Positions 14,791 to 21,611 of a stretch of 23,465 nucleotides of DNA are shown piece after piece. A program made the position numbers and the translations under genes. The notes below the pieces were generated by a model. That model had not been told where the DNA came from, did no database searches, and saw only the letters and a list, made by a program, of their open reading frames with translations. Positions within the stretch are counted from its first letter, which is position 1. The number at the start of each line of letters is the position of its first letter. The stretch comes from Azoarcus sp. (lineage in GTDB: Bacteria; Pseudomonadota; Gammaproteobacteria; Burkholderiales; Rhodocyclaceae), in the NCBI GenBank assembly GCA_031282905.1, contig JAITCV010000181.1, positions 1 through 23,465 on the forward strand. The letters run 5' to 3'.

Positions 14791-16103
14791 GAGGGGCTCA
14801 CGTAGATTTGGCTGCCTGCGTCCTGCACACCGCGCGGAACCAGACATTGCTTGTGTTCAATGTGATAAGCGAACTCATCGCCGAAATGCTTGACGAAACC
14901 CTGCACCGGCATTGCCGCCGCGTCGCCGAGCGCGCAGATGGTGCGCCCCATGATGTTGCCGGCCACCGATTTCAGCAGGTCGACATCACCCGGCCGCCCG
15001 AGACCGTGTTCGATGCGGTGCACCACGCGGTAAAGCCAGCCCGTGCCCTCGCGGCAGGGCGTGCACTGACCACAGGATTCCTCATGATAGAAATACGACA
15101 GCCGCTCCAGCGCCTTCACCATGCAGGTGGATTCATCCATCACGATCACCGCGCCCGAACCGAGCATCGACCCAGCCTTGCTGATCGCGTCATAGTCCAA
15201 CGTGCAATCCATGATGATGTTCGCGGGCAACACCGGAGACGACGAACCGCCGGGAATCACCGCTTTCAGCTTGCGCCCGCCGCGTATGCCGCCGGCGAGT
15301 TCGAGCAGTTCCGCGAACGGCGTGCCCAGGTTGAGTTCATAGTTGCCCGGACGATTGACATGGCCCGAGATCGAAAAGATCTTGGTGCCGCCATTGTTGG
15401 GCTTGCCCAGATTGAGAAAAGCCTCGCCGCCCATGCCCAGGATGAAGGGCACTGAAGCGAAGGTCTCGGTATTGTTGATCGTGGTCGGTTTGCCGTAGAT
15501 GCCGAACGAGGCCGGAAAGGGCGGCTTGAACCGCGGCTGCCCCTTTTTGCCTTCGATCGATTCCAGCAGCGCGGTTTCCTCGCCGCAGATATAGGCGCCG
15601 TAGCCGTGGTGGGCGAAAAGTTCGAAGGAAAAATCGCTGCCGAGGATATTCCGCCCGAGCAGTCCCGCCGCGCGCGCTTCGGCGAGCGCCTCCTCGAAAC
15701 GCCGGTAGATTTCGAAGATTTCGCCGTGGATGTAGTTGTAGCCGCGCGTGCACCCCATCGCCCACGCGCCGATGATCATGCCTTCGATGACCGCGTGTGG
15801 GTTGTAGCGCAGGATGTCCCGATCCTTGAAGGTACCCGGTTCGCCCTCGTCGGAATTACAGGCGAGGTATTTGTCGCCAGGAAAGGCGCGCGGCATGAAT
15901 GACCATTTCAGCCCGGTCGGAAAGCCCGCGCCGCCGCGTCCGCGCAGGCCGGAAGCCTTGAGTTCGGCGATGATGGCGTCGGGCGGCGTCTTTTCGGCAA
16001 CGATCTTCTTGAGCGCCGCGTAGCCGCCGCGCGCGACATAGTCCTGGAGCCGCCAGGTGCGGTCACCGTCGAGACCGGCAAGGATCAGTGCGTGCGCGCT
16101 CAT
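14784..16103 (-). CDS. nuoF: NADH-quinone oxidoreductase subunit F (NADH- and FMN-binding)
   Basis: This 439-residue flavoprotein subunit is where NADH is oxidised. The FMN/NADH-binding glycine-rich segment 'SGLRGRGGAGFPTGLKW' is at 51-67. The N3 cluster motif 'CGQCTPCREG' gives Cys344, 347 and 350, with the fourth ligand Cys390 (GRTICALGDAA). 'ACNSDEGEPGTFKDRD' is another family signature. The start at 16103 overlaps the nuoE stop as ATGA. A longer in-frame ORF up to 16337 lies within nuoE and is not the start. The length is normal (about 430-445). Confidence 0.97.
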   Translation of the reverse strand: MSAHALILAGLDGDRTWRLQDYVARGGYAALKKIVAEKTPPDAIIAELKASGLRGRGGAGFPTGLKWSFMPRAFPGDKYLACNSDEGEPGTFKDRDILRYNPHAVIEGMIIGAWAMGCTRGYNYIHGEIFEIYRRFEEALAEARAAGLLGRNILGSDFSFELFAHHGYGAYICGEETALLESIEGKKGQPRFKPPFPASFGIYGKPTTINNTETFASVPFILGMGGEAFLNLGKPNNGGTKIFSISGHVNRPGNYELNLGTPFAELLELAGGIRGGRKLKAVIPGGSSSPVLPANIIMDCTLDYDAISKAGSMLGSGAVIVMDESTCMVKALERLSYFYHEESCGQCTPCREGTGWLYRVVHRIEHGLGRPGDVDLLKSVAGNIMGRTICALGDAAAMPVQGFVKHFGDEFAYHIEHKQCLVPRGVQDAGSQIYVSPSC

Positions 16104-16582
16104 TGTTTTTCCAGTTCGGCCAGTAGCTGGTCGATCCTCTCCTTGGTCATGAAGCTGCACATGCGATGGTTGTTGTGCAGCAGCACCGGCGCATCGCCGC
16201 AAGCCCCCATGCACTCGCCTTCCTTCAGGGTGAACTTGCCGTCGGGCGTGGTCTCGTCGAAGCCGATGCCCAGCTTCTTCTTCAGATATTCGGCGGCGTG
16301 CACGCCGCCCGAGAGCGCGCAGGGCAGATTGGTGCACACCGTGATCTTGTGGCGTCCGACCGGCGCGAGATCATACATGTTGTAGAAGCTCGCCACTTCC
16401 CAGGCGGCGATCGGCGCCATGCCGAGGTAATTGGCGACGAACTCGATGGTCTCCGGCGACAGCCAGCCGAGTTCCCGCTGCGCCAGCGCAAGACAGGCCA
16501 TGACGGCGGAACGCTGCTCCCCCGCCGGATACTTGGCGATCTCGCGGTCGAATTCTTGCAGGGTTTCGGGCGTCAATATCAT
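16100..16582 (-). CDS. nuoE: NADH-quinone oxidoreductase subunit E (2Fe-2S, thioredoxin-like)
   Basis: This 160-residue subunit binds the off-pathway 2Fe-2S cluster N1a through Cys83, Cys88 (TVCTNLPC), Cys124 and Cys128 (GECMGACGD). The N-terminal helical part (REIAKYPAGEQRSAVMACLA) is typical. The start at 16582 fits the family but has no recognisable Shine-Dalgarno; the upstream bases are CCCGCCCC. A seven-codon ORF (16579-16602) overlaps the start by ATGA, so initiation may rely on coupling. The gene is separated from nuoD by 243 bases, unlike the rest of this tightly packed operon. Confidence 0.96.
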   Translation of the reverse strand: MILTPETLQEFDREIAKYPAGEQRSAVMACLALAQRELGWLSPETIEFVANYLGMAPIAAWEVASFYNMYDLAPVGRHKITVCTNLPCALSGGVHAAEYLKKKLGIGFDETTPDGKFTLKEGECMGACGDAPVLLHNNHRMCSFMTKERIDQLLAELEKQ

Positions 16583-16598
16583 GGGGCGGGCAGACGGC

Positions 16599-16820
16599 TC
16601 ATTTGGAATGATGAATGGAGAAGATGGCGAAATTGCGCTGGTTTATAGCATAACTTCGAGACATAACCACGCGCGCCGCCGACGATAGCCGATTTCCGGG
16701 AAGACTTTTGCACGAGGCTTGCGGACCGCAAGGCCGCCAGCAGGAAGAAAAGACGCCCGGCGCGCATCTCGGACTGTCTCCAGATACGTTCTTGCGCATG
16801 GAAATACCGGCCGTCGTCAT
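16599..16820 (-). CDS. Doubtful small ORF in the nuoD-nuoE gap
   Basis: This 73-codon ORF begins five bases after the nuoD stop, with a weak AGGT upstream, and fills most of the gap. Its product (starting MTTAGISMRKNVSGDSP) is Ser/Arg/Cys-rich, resembles no family I know and has no membrane segment. Its stop overlaps the ATG of a seven-codon ORF, which in turn overlaps the nuoE start. That would allow an unbroken chain of coupled translation. It may equally be a non-coding spacer that happens to be open. Confidence 0.25.
   Translation of the reverse strand: MTTAGISMRKNVSGDSPRCAPGVFSSCWRPCGPQASCKSLPGNRLSSAARVVMSRSYAINQRNFAIFSIHHSK
16643..16648 (-). promoter_or_regulatory. Candidate internal promoter (extended -10) upstream of nuoE
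   Basis: On the minus strand the spacer contains TGCTATAAA, an extended -10 (TG-n-TATAAA) about 60 bases upstream of the nuoE start. No convincing -35 is visible, which is tolerated for extended -10 promoters. It would allow nuoE-to-N to be transcribed separately from nuoA-D. Prediction only. Confidence 0.4.
16718..16732. repeat. Short hairpin in the nuoD-nuoE gap
   Basis: CTTGCGG and CCGCAAG form perfect 7-bp arms around one base. It could be an RNA hairpin setting message stability between the first four and remaining nuo genes, or a binding site. There is no T-run to make it a terminator. Confidence 0.45.
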
Positions 16821-16825
16821 GGTAT

Positions 16826-18079
16826 TTACCTATCGACGTCGCCGAAAACCAGATCCATCGTGCCGATGATCGCCACCACATCGGCGATCATGTGCCCGCG
16901 CGAGAGTTCGTCCATTGCCGCGAGGTGGGCGAAGCCCGGCGAACGCAATTTGATTCGGTACGGTTTGTTGGCCCCATCCGAAATCGCATAGACGCCGAAT
17001 TCGCCCTTGGGATGTTCGATGGCGGCATAGACTTCGCCTGCCGGGACATGGATACCCTCGGAGAAGAGCTTGAAATGATGGATCAACTCTTCCATGTTTT
17101 CCTTCATCTTCTCGCGCCTGGGCGGGGCAACCTTGTGGTTGTCGACGATGACCGGGCCGGGGTTCTGGCGCAGCCAGTCGATGCACTGGCGGACGATGCG
17201 GTTCGACTGGCGCATCTCTTCCATGCGGACGAGATAACGGTCGTAGCAGTCGCCGTTCTTGCCCACCGGAATGTCGAAATCGAGGCGATCGTAGACTTCG
17301 TAGGGCTGCTTCTTGCGCAGATCCCAGGCAATGCCCGAACCGCGCAGCATCGGCCCGGTAAAGCCCAGCGCCAACGCGCGCGCGGGCGAGACCACGCCGA
17401 TGCCCACGGTGCGCTGCTTCCAGATGCGGTTTTCGGTGAGCAGGGTTTCGTACTCATCGCAGCACGTCGGAAAGCGCTCGGTGAAGTCTTCGAGATAATC
17501 GAGCAGAGAACCTTCGCGCGCCGCGTTGAGCGCCTTGACCGTCTGCTCGTTCTTGAAGCGGTTGACCTGGTACTTCGCCATGGTCTCGGGCAGGTCGCGG
17601 TAGACGCCGCCCGGGCGATAGTAGGCCGCATGCATGCGCGCGCCGCACACCGCCTCGTAGGCGTCCATCAGGTCTTCGCGCTCGCGGAAGGTGTAGAGGA
17701 TCATCGTCATCGCGCCGATGTCGAACGCATGAGAACCGATGCTCATCAGGTGGTTGAGAATACGGGTGATCTCATCGAACATCACCCGGATGTATTGGGC
17801 GCGCTCCGGCGCCTCGATCCCGAGCAGCCGCTCCACCGCGAGGCAGTAAGCGTGCTCGTTGCACATCATCGAGCAATAATCGAGGCGATCCATGTAGGGC
17901 ACGGACTGCAACCAGGTACGGGTCTCGGCCAGTTTCTCGGTACCGCGATGGAGGAGACCGATATGCGGATCGGCACGCTCGACCACTTCGCCGTCGAGTT
18001 CGAGCACCAAGCGCAACACCCCGTGCGCGGCGGGGTGCTGCGGGCCGAAATTGAGCGTGTAGTTGCGGATTTCAGCCAT
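16826..18079 (-). CDS. nuoD: NADH-quinone oxidoreductase subunit D (49-kDa homologue)
   Basis: This 417-residue subunit forms the quinone-binding pocket together with NuoB. Family signatures are 'NFGPQHPAAHGVLRL' (residues 10-24, with the quinone-binding His loop), 'HIGLLHRGTEKLAE', 'MNEHAYCLAVERLLG' in the form CNEHAYCLAVERLLG, and 'GPMLRGSGIAWDLRK'. The C-terminus 'VVAIIGTMDLVFGDVDR' is the standard ending. The length is typical. The start at 18079 overlaps the end of nuoC by eight bases. The following gap to nuoE is unusually long. Confidence 0.97.
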   Translation of the reverse strand: MAEIRNYTLNFGPQHPAAHGVLRLVLELDGEVVERADPHIGLLHRGTEKLAETRTWLQSVPYMDRLDYCSMMCNEHAYCLAVERLLGIEAPERAQYIRVMFDEITRILNHLMSIGSHAFDIGAMTMILYTFREREDLMDAYEAVCGARMHAAYYRPGGVYRDLPETMAKYQVNRFKNEQTVKALNAAREGSLLDYLEDFTERFPTCCDEYETLLTENRIWKQRTVGIGVVSPARALALGFTGPMLRGSGIAWDLRKKQPYEVYDRLDFDIPVGKNGDCYDRYLVRMEEMRQSNRIVRQCIDWLRQNPGPVIVDNHKVAPPRREKMKENMEELIHHFKLFSEGIHVPAGEVYAAIEHPKGEFGVYAISDGANKPYRIKLRSPGFAHLAAMDELSRGHMIADVVAIIGTMDLVFGDVDR

Positions 18080-18677
18080 GACCGACCTTCCCGTAACTCG
18101 CCTCGCGCACGATGCGCGGCGTATTTTCGCGCGGCGCGACCGTCACCGGCTGATAAACCACCCGGCCGCTTTCTTCGTCGTAACGCATCTCGACATGGCC
18201 GGAAACCGGAAAATCCTTGCGCAATGGATGCCCCACGAAACCATAATCGGTCAGGATGCGGCGCAAATCGGGATGACCGGTATACATGATGCCGTAAAGA
18301 TCGAAGACTTCACGCTCGAACCAATTGGCACTCGGCCACAATTCACACAGGGAATCCAGCACGGGAAAACCATCGTTCTCGGCAAACACCCGCAACCGCA
18401 AGCGCCAGTTGTGCCGGATCGAGGTCAGATGGGCCACCGACGCAAAACGTCTGCCCGTCCATCCGCCATTGCCATAGGTCGAATAATCGAGCCCGCTGAC
18501 ATCGATCAACTGTGCGAACCACAAATCGGCCGTGTCGCGCAGGATACAGGCCACGGCAAGATAATCCGCCGCCGCGACTTCTATCGTGATTTCGCCCCGA
18601 TCCGTTGTCAGCGTGCGCAATCTGTCGCCCACATTCACTTGCAAGGCCTGGGAGAGGCGATCAAGTTTTGAACTCAT
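18072..18677 (-). CDS. nuoC: NADH-quinone oxidoreductase subunit C (30-kDa homologue)
   Basis: This 201-residue hydrophilic subunit of the connecting arm contains the signature 'WFEREVFDLYGIMYTGHPDLRRILTDYGF' region (about residues 118-146), split here only for quoting: WFEREVFDLYGI and GHPDLRRILTDYGF. The end is 'HPLRKDFPVSGHVEMRYDEE' and a short tail. It is a separate gene, not a nuoCD fusion as in E. coli. The start at 18677 has GGGAG a few bases upstream, and nuoB ends 12 bases before it. The length is normal for betaproteobacteria. Confidence 0.97.
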   Translation of the reverse strand: MSSKLDRLSQALQVNVGDRLRTLTTDRGEITIEVAAADYLAVACILRDTADLWFAQLIDVSGLDYSTYGNGGWTGRRFASVAHLTSIRHNWRLRLRVFAENDGFPVLDSLCELWPSANWFEREVFDLYGIMYTGHPDLRRILTDYGFVGHPLRKDFPVSGHVEMRYDEESGRVVYQPVTVAPRENTPRIVREASYGKVGHG

Positions 18678-18689
18678 GATTCTCCCGCC

Positions 18690-19169
18690 TCATTGGCGCG
18701 CGATGGTATTGGTGCGCCGGATCTTGTTCTGGAGCTGCATGATGCCGTAGAGCAGCGCCTCGGCGGTCGGCGGACAACCCGGCACATAGACATCGACCGG
18801 TACGATGCGATCGCAGCCGCGCACCACCGAATAGGAATAATGATAGTAGCCGCCGCCATTGGCACAGGAACCCATGGAAATCACCCAACGCGGCTCGGCC
18901 ATCTGCTCATACACCTTGCGCAGCGCCGGCGCCATCTTGTTGGAGAGTGTCCCGGCCACGACCATCAGGTCGGACTGGCGCGGACTGGGGCGGAAAATGA
19001 TGCCGAAACGGTCCAGGTCATAACGCGCCATCCCCGAGTGCATCATCTCCACCGCGCAACAGGCCAGCCCGAAAGTGACTGGCCACAGCGACCCCGTGCG
19101 CGTCCAATTGATCACCGCATCCAGTGAGGTGGTCATGAAACCTTCGCGAAACACGCCCTCGATGCCCAT
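18690..19169 (-). CDS. nuoB: NADH-quinone oxidoreductase subunit B (cluster N2)
   Basis: This 159-residue subunit binds N2, the last cluster before quinone, through Cys37 and Cys38 (FGLACCAVEMMH), Cys102 (SMGSCANGGGYY) and Cys132 (VPGCPPTAEALLYG). 'SPRQSDLMVVAGTLSNKMAP' is also diagnostic. The start at 19169 has GGGAGTAGG upstream, and nuoA ends three bases before it. The length fits the family. Confidence 0.97.
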   Translation of the reverse strand: MGIEGVFREGFMTTSLDAVINWTRTGSLWPVTFGLACCAVEMMHSGMARYDLDRFGIIFRPSPRQSDLMVVAGTLSNKMAPALRKVYEQMAEPRWVISMGSCANGGGYYHYSYSVVRGCDRIVPVDVYVPGCPPTAEALLYGIMQLQNKIRRTNTIARQ

Positions 19170-19172
19170 TTC

Positions 19173-19550
19173 CTACTCCCAATCAAGCGCGCCGTTTTTC
19201 CATTCGACGATGTAGCCAATCACCAGAATGGCGAGAAACACCATGACCGAACCGAAGACAAACCACGCCGCCGCACCTCCCTGGCCGATGAAATCCCGGA
19301 ATACCGTTGCCCATGGGAAGAGAAAGGCTATTTCAAGATCGAACAGGATGAACAGGATCGCGATCAGATAATAACGGACGTCGAACTTCATCCGCGCATC
19401 TTCGAATGCCCCGAATCCGCATTCATAAGGAGAGAGCTTTTCCTCGCCGGGGCGATGCGGCCCGATCAGCCGCCCGAGCGCCATCGGCACCACCCCGAAG
19501 GCCAATCCGACGAGAACGAACAACAGTACGGGAAAATAGTTTTCCAGCAT
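19173..19550 (-). CDS. nuoA: NADH-quinone oxidoreductase subunit A
   Basis: This 125-residue membrane subunit has three helices (about residues 6-28, 62-85 and 91-113). The first loop carries the signature 'KLSPYECGFGAFEDARMKFD' (residues 38-57), including the redox-state marker Cys in the TMH1-2 loop. 'YYLIAILFILFDLEIAFLFP' is the classic second helix. It is the first gene of the operon. The start at 19550 is preceded by GGAGGAGG at a suitable distance. Confidence 0.97.
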   Translation of the reverse strand: MLENYFPVLLFVLVGLAFGVVPMALGRLIGPHRPGEEKLSPYECGFGAFEDARMKFDVRYYLIAILFILFDLEIAFLFPWATVFRDFIGQGGAAAWFVFGSVMVFLAILVIGYIVEWKNGALDWE

Positions 19551-19658
19551 AGTCCTGGCCTCCTCCAGATATTTCGCGTTGAATCTCGCGACCGTTGAGC
19601 CCCGGCAGCCGGATCAAACCCGCACTGCCACCCATTTATTTACCCACCATTTACAAGA
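19551..19658 (-). promoter_or_regulatory. Leader region upstream of nuoA
   Basis: This 108-base stretch between the tRNA terminator-like hairpin and nuoA should hold the operon promoter or leader. It includes AT-rich TTGTAAATGGTGGGTAAATA at its upstream end and the nuoA ribosome-binding site at the other. No well-spaced -35/-10 pair stands out. Transcription might also enter by read-through from the tRNA or from tpiA-secG. Confidence 0.35.
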
Positions 19659-19680
19659 AACGCTCGCAAGCACGAGCGTT
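19659..19680 (-). terminator. Terminator-like hairpin after tRNA-Leu
   Basis: Perfect 8-bp arms (AACGCTCG / CGAGCGTT) with a 6-nt loop lie ten bases beyond the tRNA 3' end and are followed on the minus strand by TCTTGT. It is a good stem with only a modest T tail, so it may serve as a processing signal or attenuating terminator before nuoA. Confidence 0.55.
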
Positions 19681-19690
19681 CGATTTTCCC

Positions 19691-19775
19691 TGGTGCCGAC
19701 GATGAGACTCGAACTCATACGGCTTTCGCCACTACCCCCTCAAGATAGCGTGTCTACCAATTTCACCACGTCGGC
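19691..19775 (-). tRNA. tRNA-Leu (anticodon GAG)
   Basis: This is an 85-nt cloverleaf with an encoded CCA. The acceptor arms are GCCGACG and CGTCGGC with discriminator A. The anticodon stem CTATC/GGTAG encloses loop TTGAGGG, giving anticodon GAG for CUC/CUU codons. The long variable arm TGGCGAAAGCC-type hairpin marks a class II tRNA. The T arm is ATGAG-TTCGAGT-CTCAT. It lies between secG and nuoA, as is common in betaproteobacteria. Confidence 0.96.
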
Positions 19776-19789
19776 AACGACAACCTCTA

Positions 19790-19817
19790 AGTGTACATCC
19801 TTTCCGGAAGCAAGCAA
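19790..19817 (-). promoter_or_regulatory. Candidate tRNA-Leu promoter
   Basis: Minus-strand TTGCTT (19812-19817) and TACACT (19790-19795) are separated by 16 bases and lie 15 bases before the tRNA 5' end. Position and match are reasonable for a sigma-70 promoter. Confidence 0.45.
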
Positions 19818-19896
19818 AGAAAAAATACAAGACATTGGCGCGGAAGCAACCCCCCGGTATATGTCGGGAAAGCTATCCCCACGCGCTGTCTTGCCG

Positions 19897-19918
19897 ATCC
19901 CGCCATGAATGGCGGGAT
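19897..19918 (-). terminator. Strong hairpin after secG
   Basis: Perfect 10-bp arms (ATCCCGCCAT / ATGGCGGGAT) separated by two bases lie six bases beyond the secG stop codon. There is no T-run on the minus strand, so it may stabilise the secG mRNA end or be a Rho-linked signal rather than a simple intrinsic terminator. Confidence 0.5.
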
Positions 19919-19924
19919 TTCCCA

Positions 19925-20323
19925 TTATTCCGGAATAGCCTGCACGCCTTCCGGAACAGCCTGTGTCCCGGGAGCAACCTGCTCCCCGGCCCCCTCGGCT
20001 GGCGCGGGAACATCATTCGCCGCGGGGGCGGGCGACGGCTGTATTTCGATGCTATCCACGATACTGGCGGGCCCCGTTGGCTGCTTGCTCGCCAAGAAGG
20101 ACAGCCCCAAGCTGGTCAAGAAGAAAACCGTTGCCAGCACCGCCGTCGTCCGGGAAAGAAAATTGGCCGAACCGGACGCGCCGAACAGGCTGCCCGAAGC
20201 GCCGCTCCCGAAAGCCGCGCCCGCATCCGCCCCCTTGCCATGCTGCATCAGCACGAGCGCGATCACACCCAGGCCAACCACCACGTGAACCGCCAGCACC
20301 ATGGAGAAAATCATTCCATTCAT
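19925..20323 (-). CDS. secG: Preprotein translocase subunit SecG
   Basis: This 132-residue inner-membrane protein is an auxiliary subunit of the SecYEG export channel. Two helices (about residues 5-27 and 58-80) flank the conserved loop 'LMQHGKGADAGAAFGSGASG' and 'SLFGASGSANFLSRTTAVLA', which define the family. The C-terminal tail (about 85-132) is Pro/Ala/Glu-rich and variable, as often seen in SecG. The start at 20323 has GAGG upstream. It lies 24 bases after tpiA, probably in one transcript with it. Confidence 0.96.
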   Translation of the reverse strand: MNGMIFSMVLAVHVVVGLGVIALVLMQHGKGADAGAAFGSGASGSLFGASGSANFLSRTTAVLATVFFLTSLGLSFLASKQPTGPASIVDSIEIQPSPAPAANDVPAPAEGAGEQVAPGTQAVPEGVQAIPE

Positions 20324-20347
20324 CGCATCAACCTCAAAAAAACACGC

Positions 20348-21115
20348 TCAATCGCCACCACTCGCCGCACGGCAAATGGCCATGAAATCCGCCGCAACCA
20401 ACGACGCGCCGCCGACCAGCCCGCCATCGACTCCCGGCAAGGCGAACAACGCCCGCGCGTTGCCAGCCTTGACGCTGCCGCCATAAAGAATCCGCATCCC
20501 CTGCCCCGCCACGCCCTGTGCATCGCACCAGGCGCGGATACACCCATGCACCTCCTCGACCTCGGCCACGCTTGCCGCGCGTCCGCTGCCGATTGCCCAC
20601 ACCGGCTCATAGGCGATCACTGCACCGCGGAAACCCTCGCCGCCCATCACATCCAGCACCGCGCCCAACTGCCGCCCGATCACCGCCATCGCCTGTCCGC
20701 CATCGCGCTCGCCAAGGGATTCCCCCGTGCAAACGATGGGAGTCAGCCCCGCAGCCAGCGCCGCAGCCGCCTTGCGCCCGACAAGCGCATCATCCTCGCC
20801 AAAAAGCGAGCGGCGTTCCGAATGCCCGACGATCACGTACCGGCAACCGAAATCTGCCAGCATGGCCGCGCCCACCTCGCCGGTATAAGCGCCCGCGCCA
20901 TGCTCGCTCACCGTCTGCGCGCCCAGCGCGATGCCGCCGCCGGTCTTGCCCCCGGTCTTGCCCCTCGACCATGCCGCCACTTGGGCGAGATACGGAAACG
21001 GCACGCACACCGCCACCTCCACCCCGTCCACCGGCACGATCGCCCTCAACAGCGTCTCGTTCGCGACAAGGCTGCCATTGAGTTTCCAGTTGCCGACCAC
21101 GAGTTTCTGCGACAT
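20348..21115 (-). CDS. tpiA: Triose-phosphate isomerase
   Basis: This 255-residue cytoplasmic glycolytic enzyme interconverts dihydroxyacetone phosphate and glyceraldehyde 3-phosphate. The active-site residues are present: Asn9 and Lys11 (VVGNWKLNGS), His98 (VGHSERR) and Glu170 (AYEPVWAIG), with loop 6 'AIGSGRAAS' and the phosphate-binding 'LYGGSVKAGNA' and 'GGLVGGASL'. A four-residue in-frame duplication (GKTG GKTG, residues about 52-59) comes from a 12-bp tandem repeat. The length is normal. It is followed by secG after 24 bases. Confidence 0.97.
   Translation of the reverse strand: MSQKLVVGNWKLNGSLVANETLLRAIVPVDGVEVAVCVPFPYLAQVAAWSRGKTGGKTGGGIALGAQTVSEHGAGAYTGEVGAAMLADFGCRYVIVGHSERRSLFGEDDALVGRKAAAALAAGLTPIVCTGESLGERDGGQAMAVIGRQLGAVLDVMGGEGFRGAVIAYEPVWAIGSGRAASVAEVEEVHGCIRAWCDAQGVAGQGMRILYGGSVKAGNARALFALPGVDGGLVGGASLVAADFMAICRAASGGD
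20941..20964. repeat. 12-bp tandem duplication inside tpiA
   Basis: CGGTCTTGCCCC occurs twice head to tail and encodes the repeated Gly-Lys-Thr-Gly-like tetrapeptide in the tpiA surface-loop region near residue 55. It keeps the frame. Confidence 0.7.
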
Positions 21116-21145
21116 GGTTTATGCTACACCACGATAAATCGCGGG

Positions 21146-21173
21146 ATTGTACAGGCCCGCAGCCCATGAGCAA
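21146..21173 (-). promoter_or_regulatory. Candidate tpiA promoter
   Basis: Minus-strand TTGCTC (21168-21173), a 16-nt spacer and TACAAT (21146-21151) preceded by TG form a good sigma-70 promoter about 30 bases before the tpiA start. It would drive tpiA-secG. The insertion-sequence remnant begins about 35 bases further upstream. Confidence 0.6.
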
Positions 21174-21248
21174 AGCGGCACACAAGGCCGTATCACGGAC
21201 TTTTGAATCTGTCCACCTGAATGATTTTAAAATTGTCCGCTTTTTCAT

Positions 21249-21298
21249 GCCGTATGCCAATTACCGGGGGCGTAGCCCGTAGGCGATCGGCATACGGC
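21249..21298. repeat. Hairpin with 10-bp arms inside the element
   Basis: GCCGTATGCC (21249-21258) and GGCATACGGC (21289-21298) pair perfectly around a 30-nt loop that contains a smaller GGGC-GTA-GCCC hairpin. It is a nested palindrome, possibly a REP-like unit captured in the element. Confidence 0.6.
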
Positions 21299-21313
21299 GC
21301 GGATGCCGGCGCC

Positions 21314-21459
21314 TCAGGCAAGCTTGTGGGTCGCGCTCGTCTCTTCTGCTCTCTTCACCTTTCCTTCTGCCGTGTAGTCAGAGAGCTTCCTCGGCCCTTG
21401 ATTCCAACCTTCATACGCATCTTCCTCACTTCTTCCTGCAACACCGTCCGTTTCATCAT
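21314..21459 (-). pseudogene. Transposase relic (N-terminus joined to C-terminus, frameshifted)
   Basis: A good ribosome-binding site (AAGGAGGAA) precedes ATG-ATG at 21459. The first codons read MMKRTVLQEEVRKMRM, which resembles the N-terminus of ISNCY-type transposases (EVRKMRFEE...). After a frame change near 21415 the sequence reads YEGWNQGPRKLSDYTAEGK and ends at a stop at 21314-21316. 'YEGWNQG' suits the N-terminal region, and 'GPRKLSDYTAEGK' resembles the C-terminal end of the same family. The central catalytic part is gone. Family match is from memory and should be treated as probable. Confidence 0.5.
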
Positions 21460-21611
21460 TTCCTCCTTGTGAGGTAACTATGATGACCAGACAACTATCG
21501 TGCTATGAAGGTGGACAGATATAAAGCTCGCTACATCGACTATCGTACAGGGGCTGCATGGGGAACTACGATCTGATAATATGCCTTCATCGGCGGAAAG
21601 ATGAGCTTGAA

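Larger units (their letters stand above)
21207..21520. mobile_element. Internally deleted insertion-sequence remnant with 12-bp terminal inverted repeats (ISNCY/IS1202-like)
   Basis: ATCTGTCCACCT at 21207-21218 is exactly inverted at 21509-21520. Inside each end, a TTGTC motif falls at the same distance from the CCACCT block, so the ends share a two-part structure. Between them are a transposase relic on the minus strand and a hairpin. The element is 314 bp long, so it cannot encode a full transposase and would behave like a MITE if mobilised by a relative. No clear target duplication is visible. It separates tpiA from the accessory genes to the right; 21174-21206 shows nothing further. Confidence 0.6.

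Noticed and set aside
14791..16337. Longer starts for nuoG (14847), nuoF (16337), nuoH (12481) and nuoN (6357)
   Set aside because: Each extension lies inside the upstream nuo gene and adds Arg-rich shadow sequence; the internal starts match family N-termini and show overlap coupling.
21520..21590. A short frame reading YKARYIDYRTGAAWGTTI just before the DUF2004-like gene, perhaps a toxin tail
   Set aside because: It is too short and starts within the IS end; no toxin family could be recognised, so it is not called.
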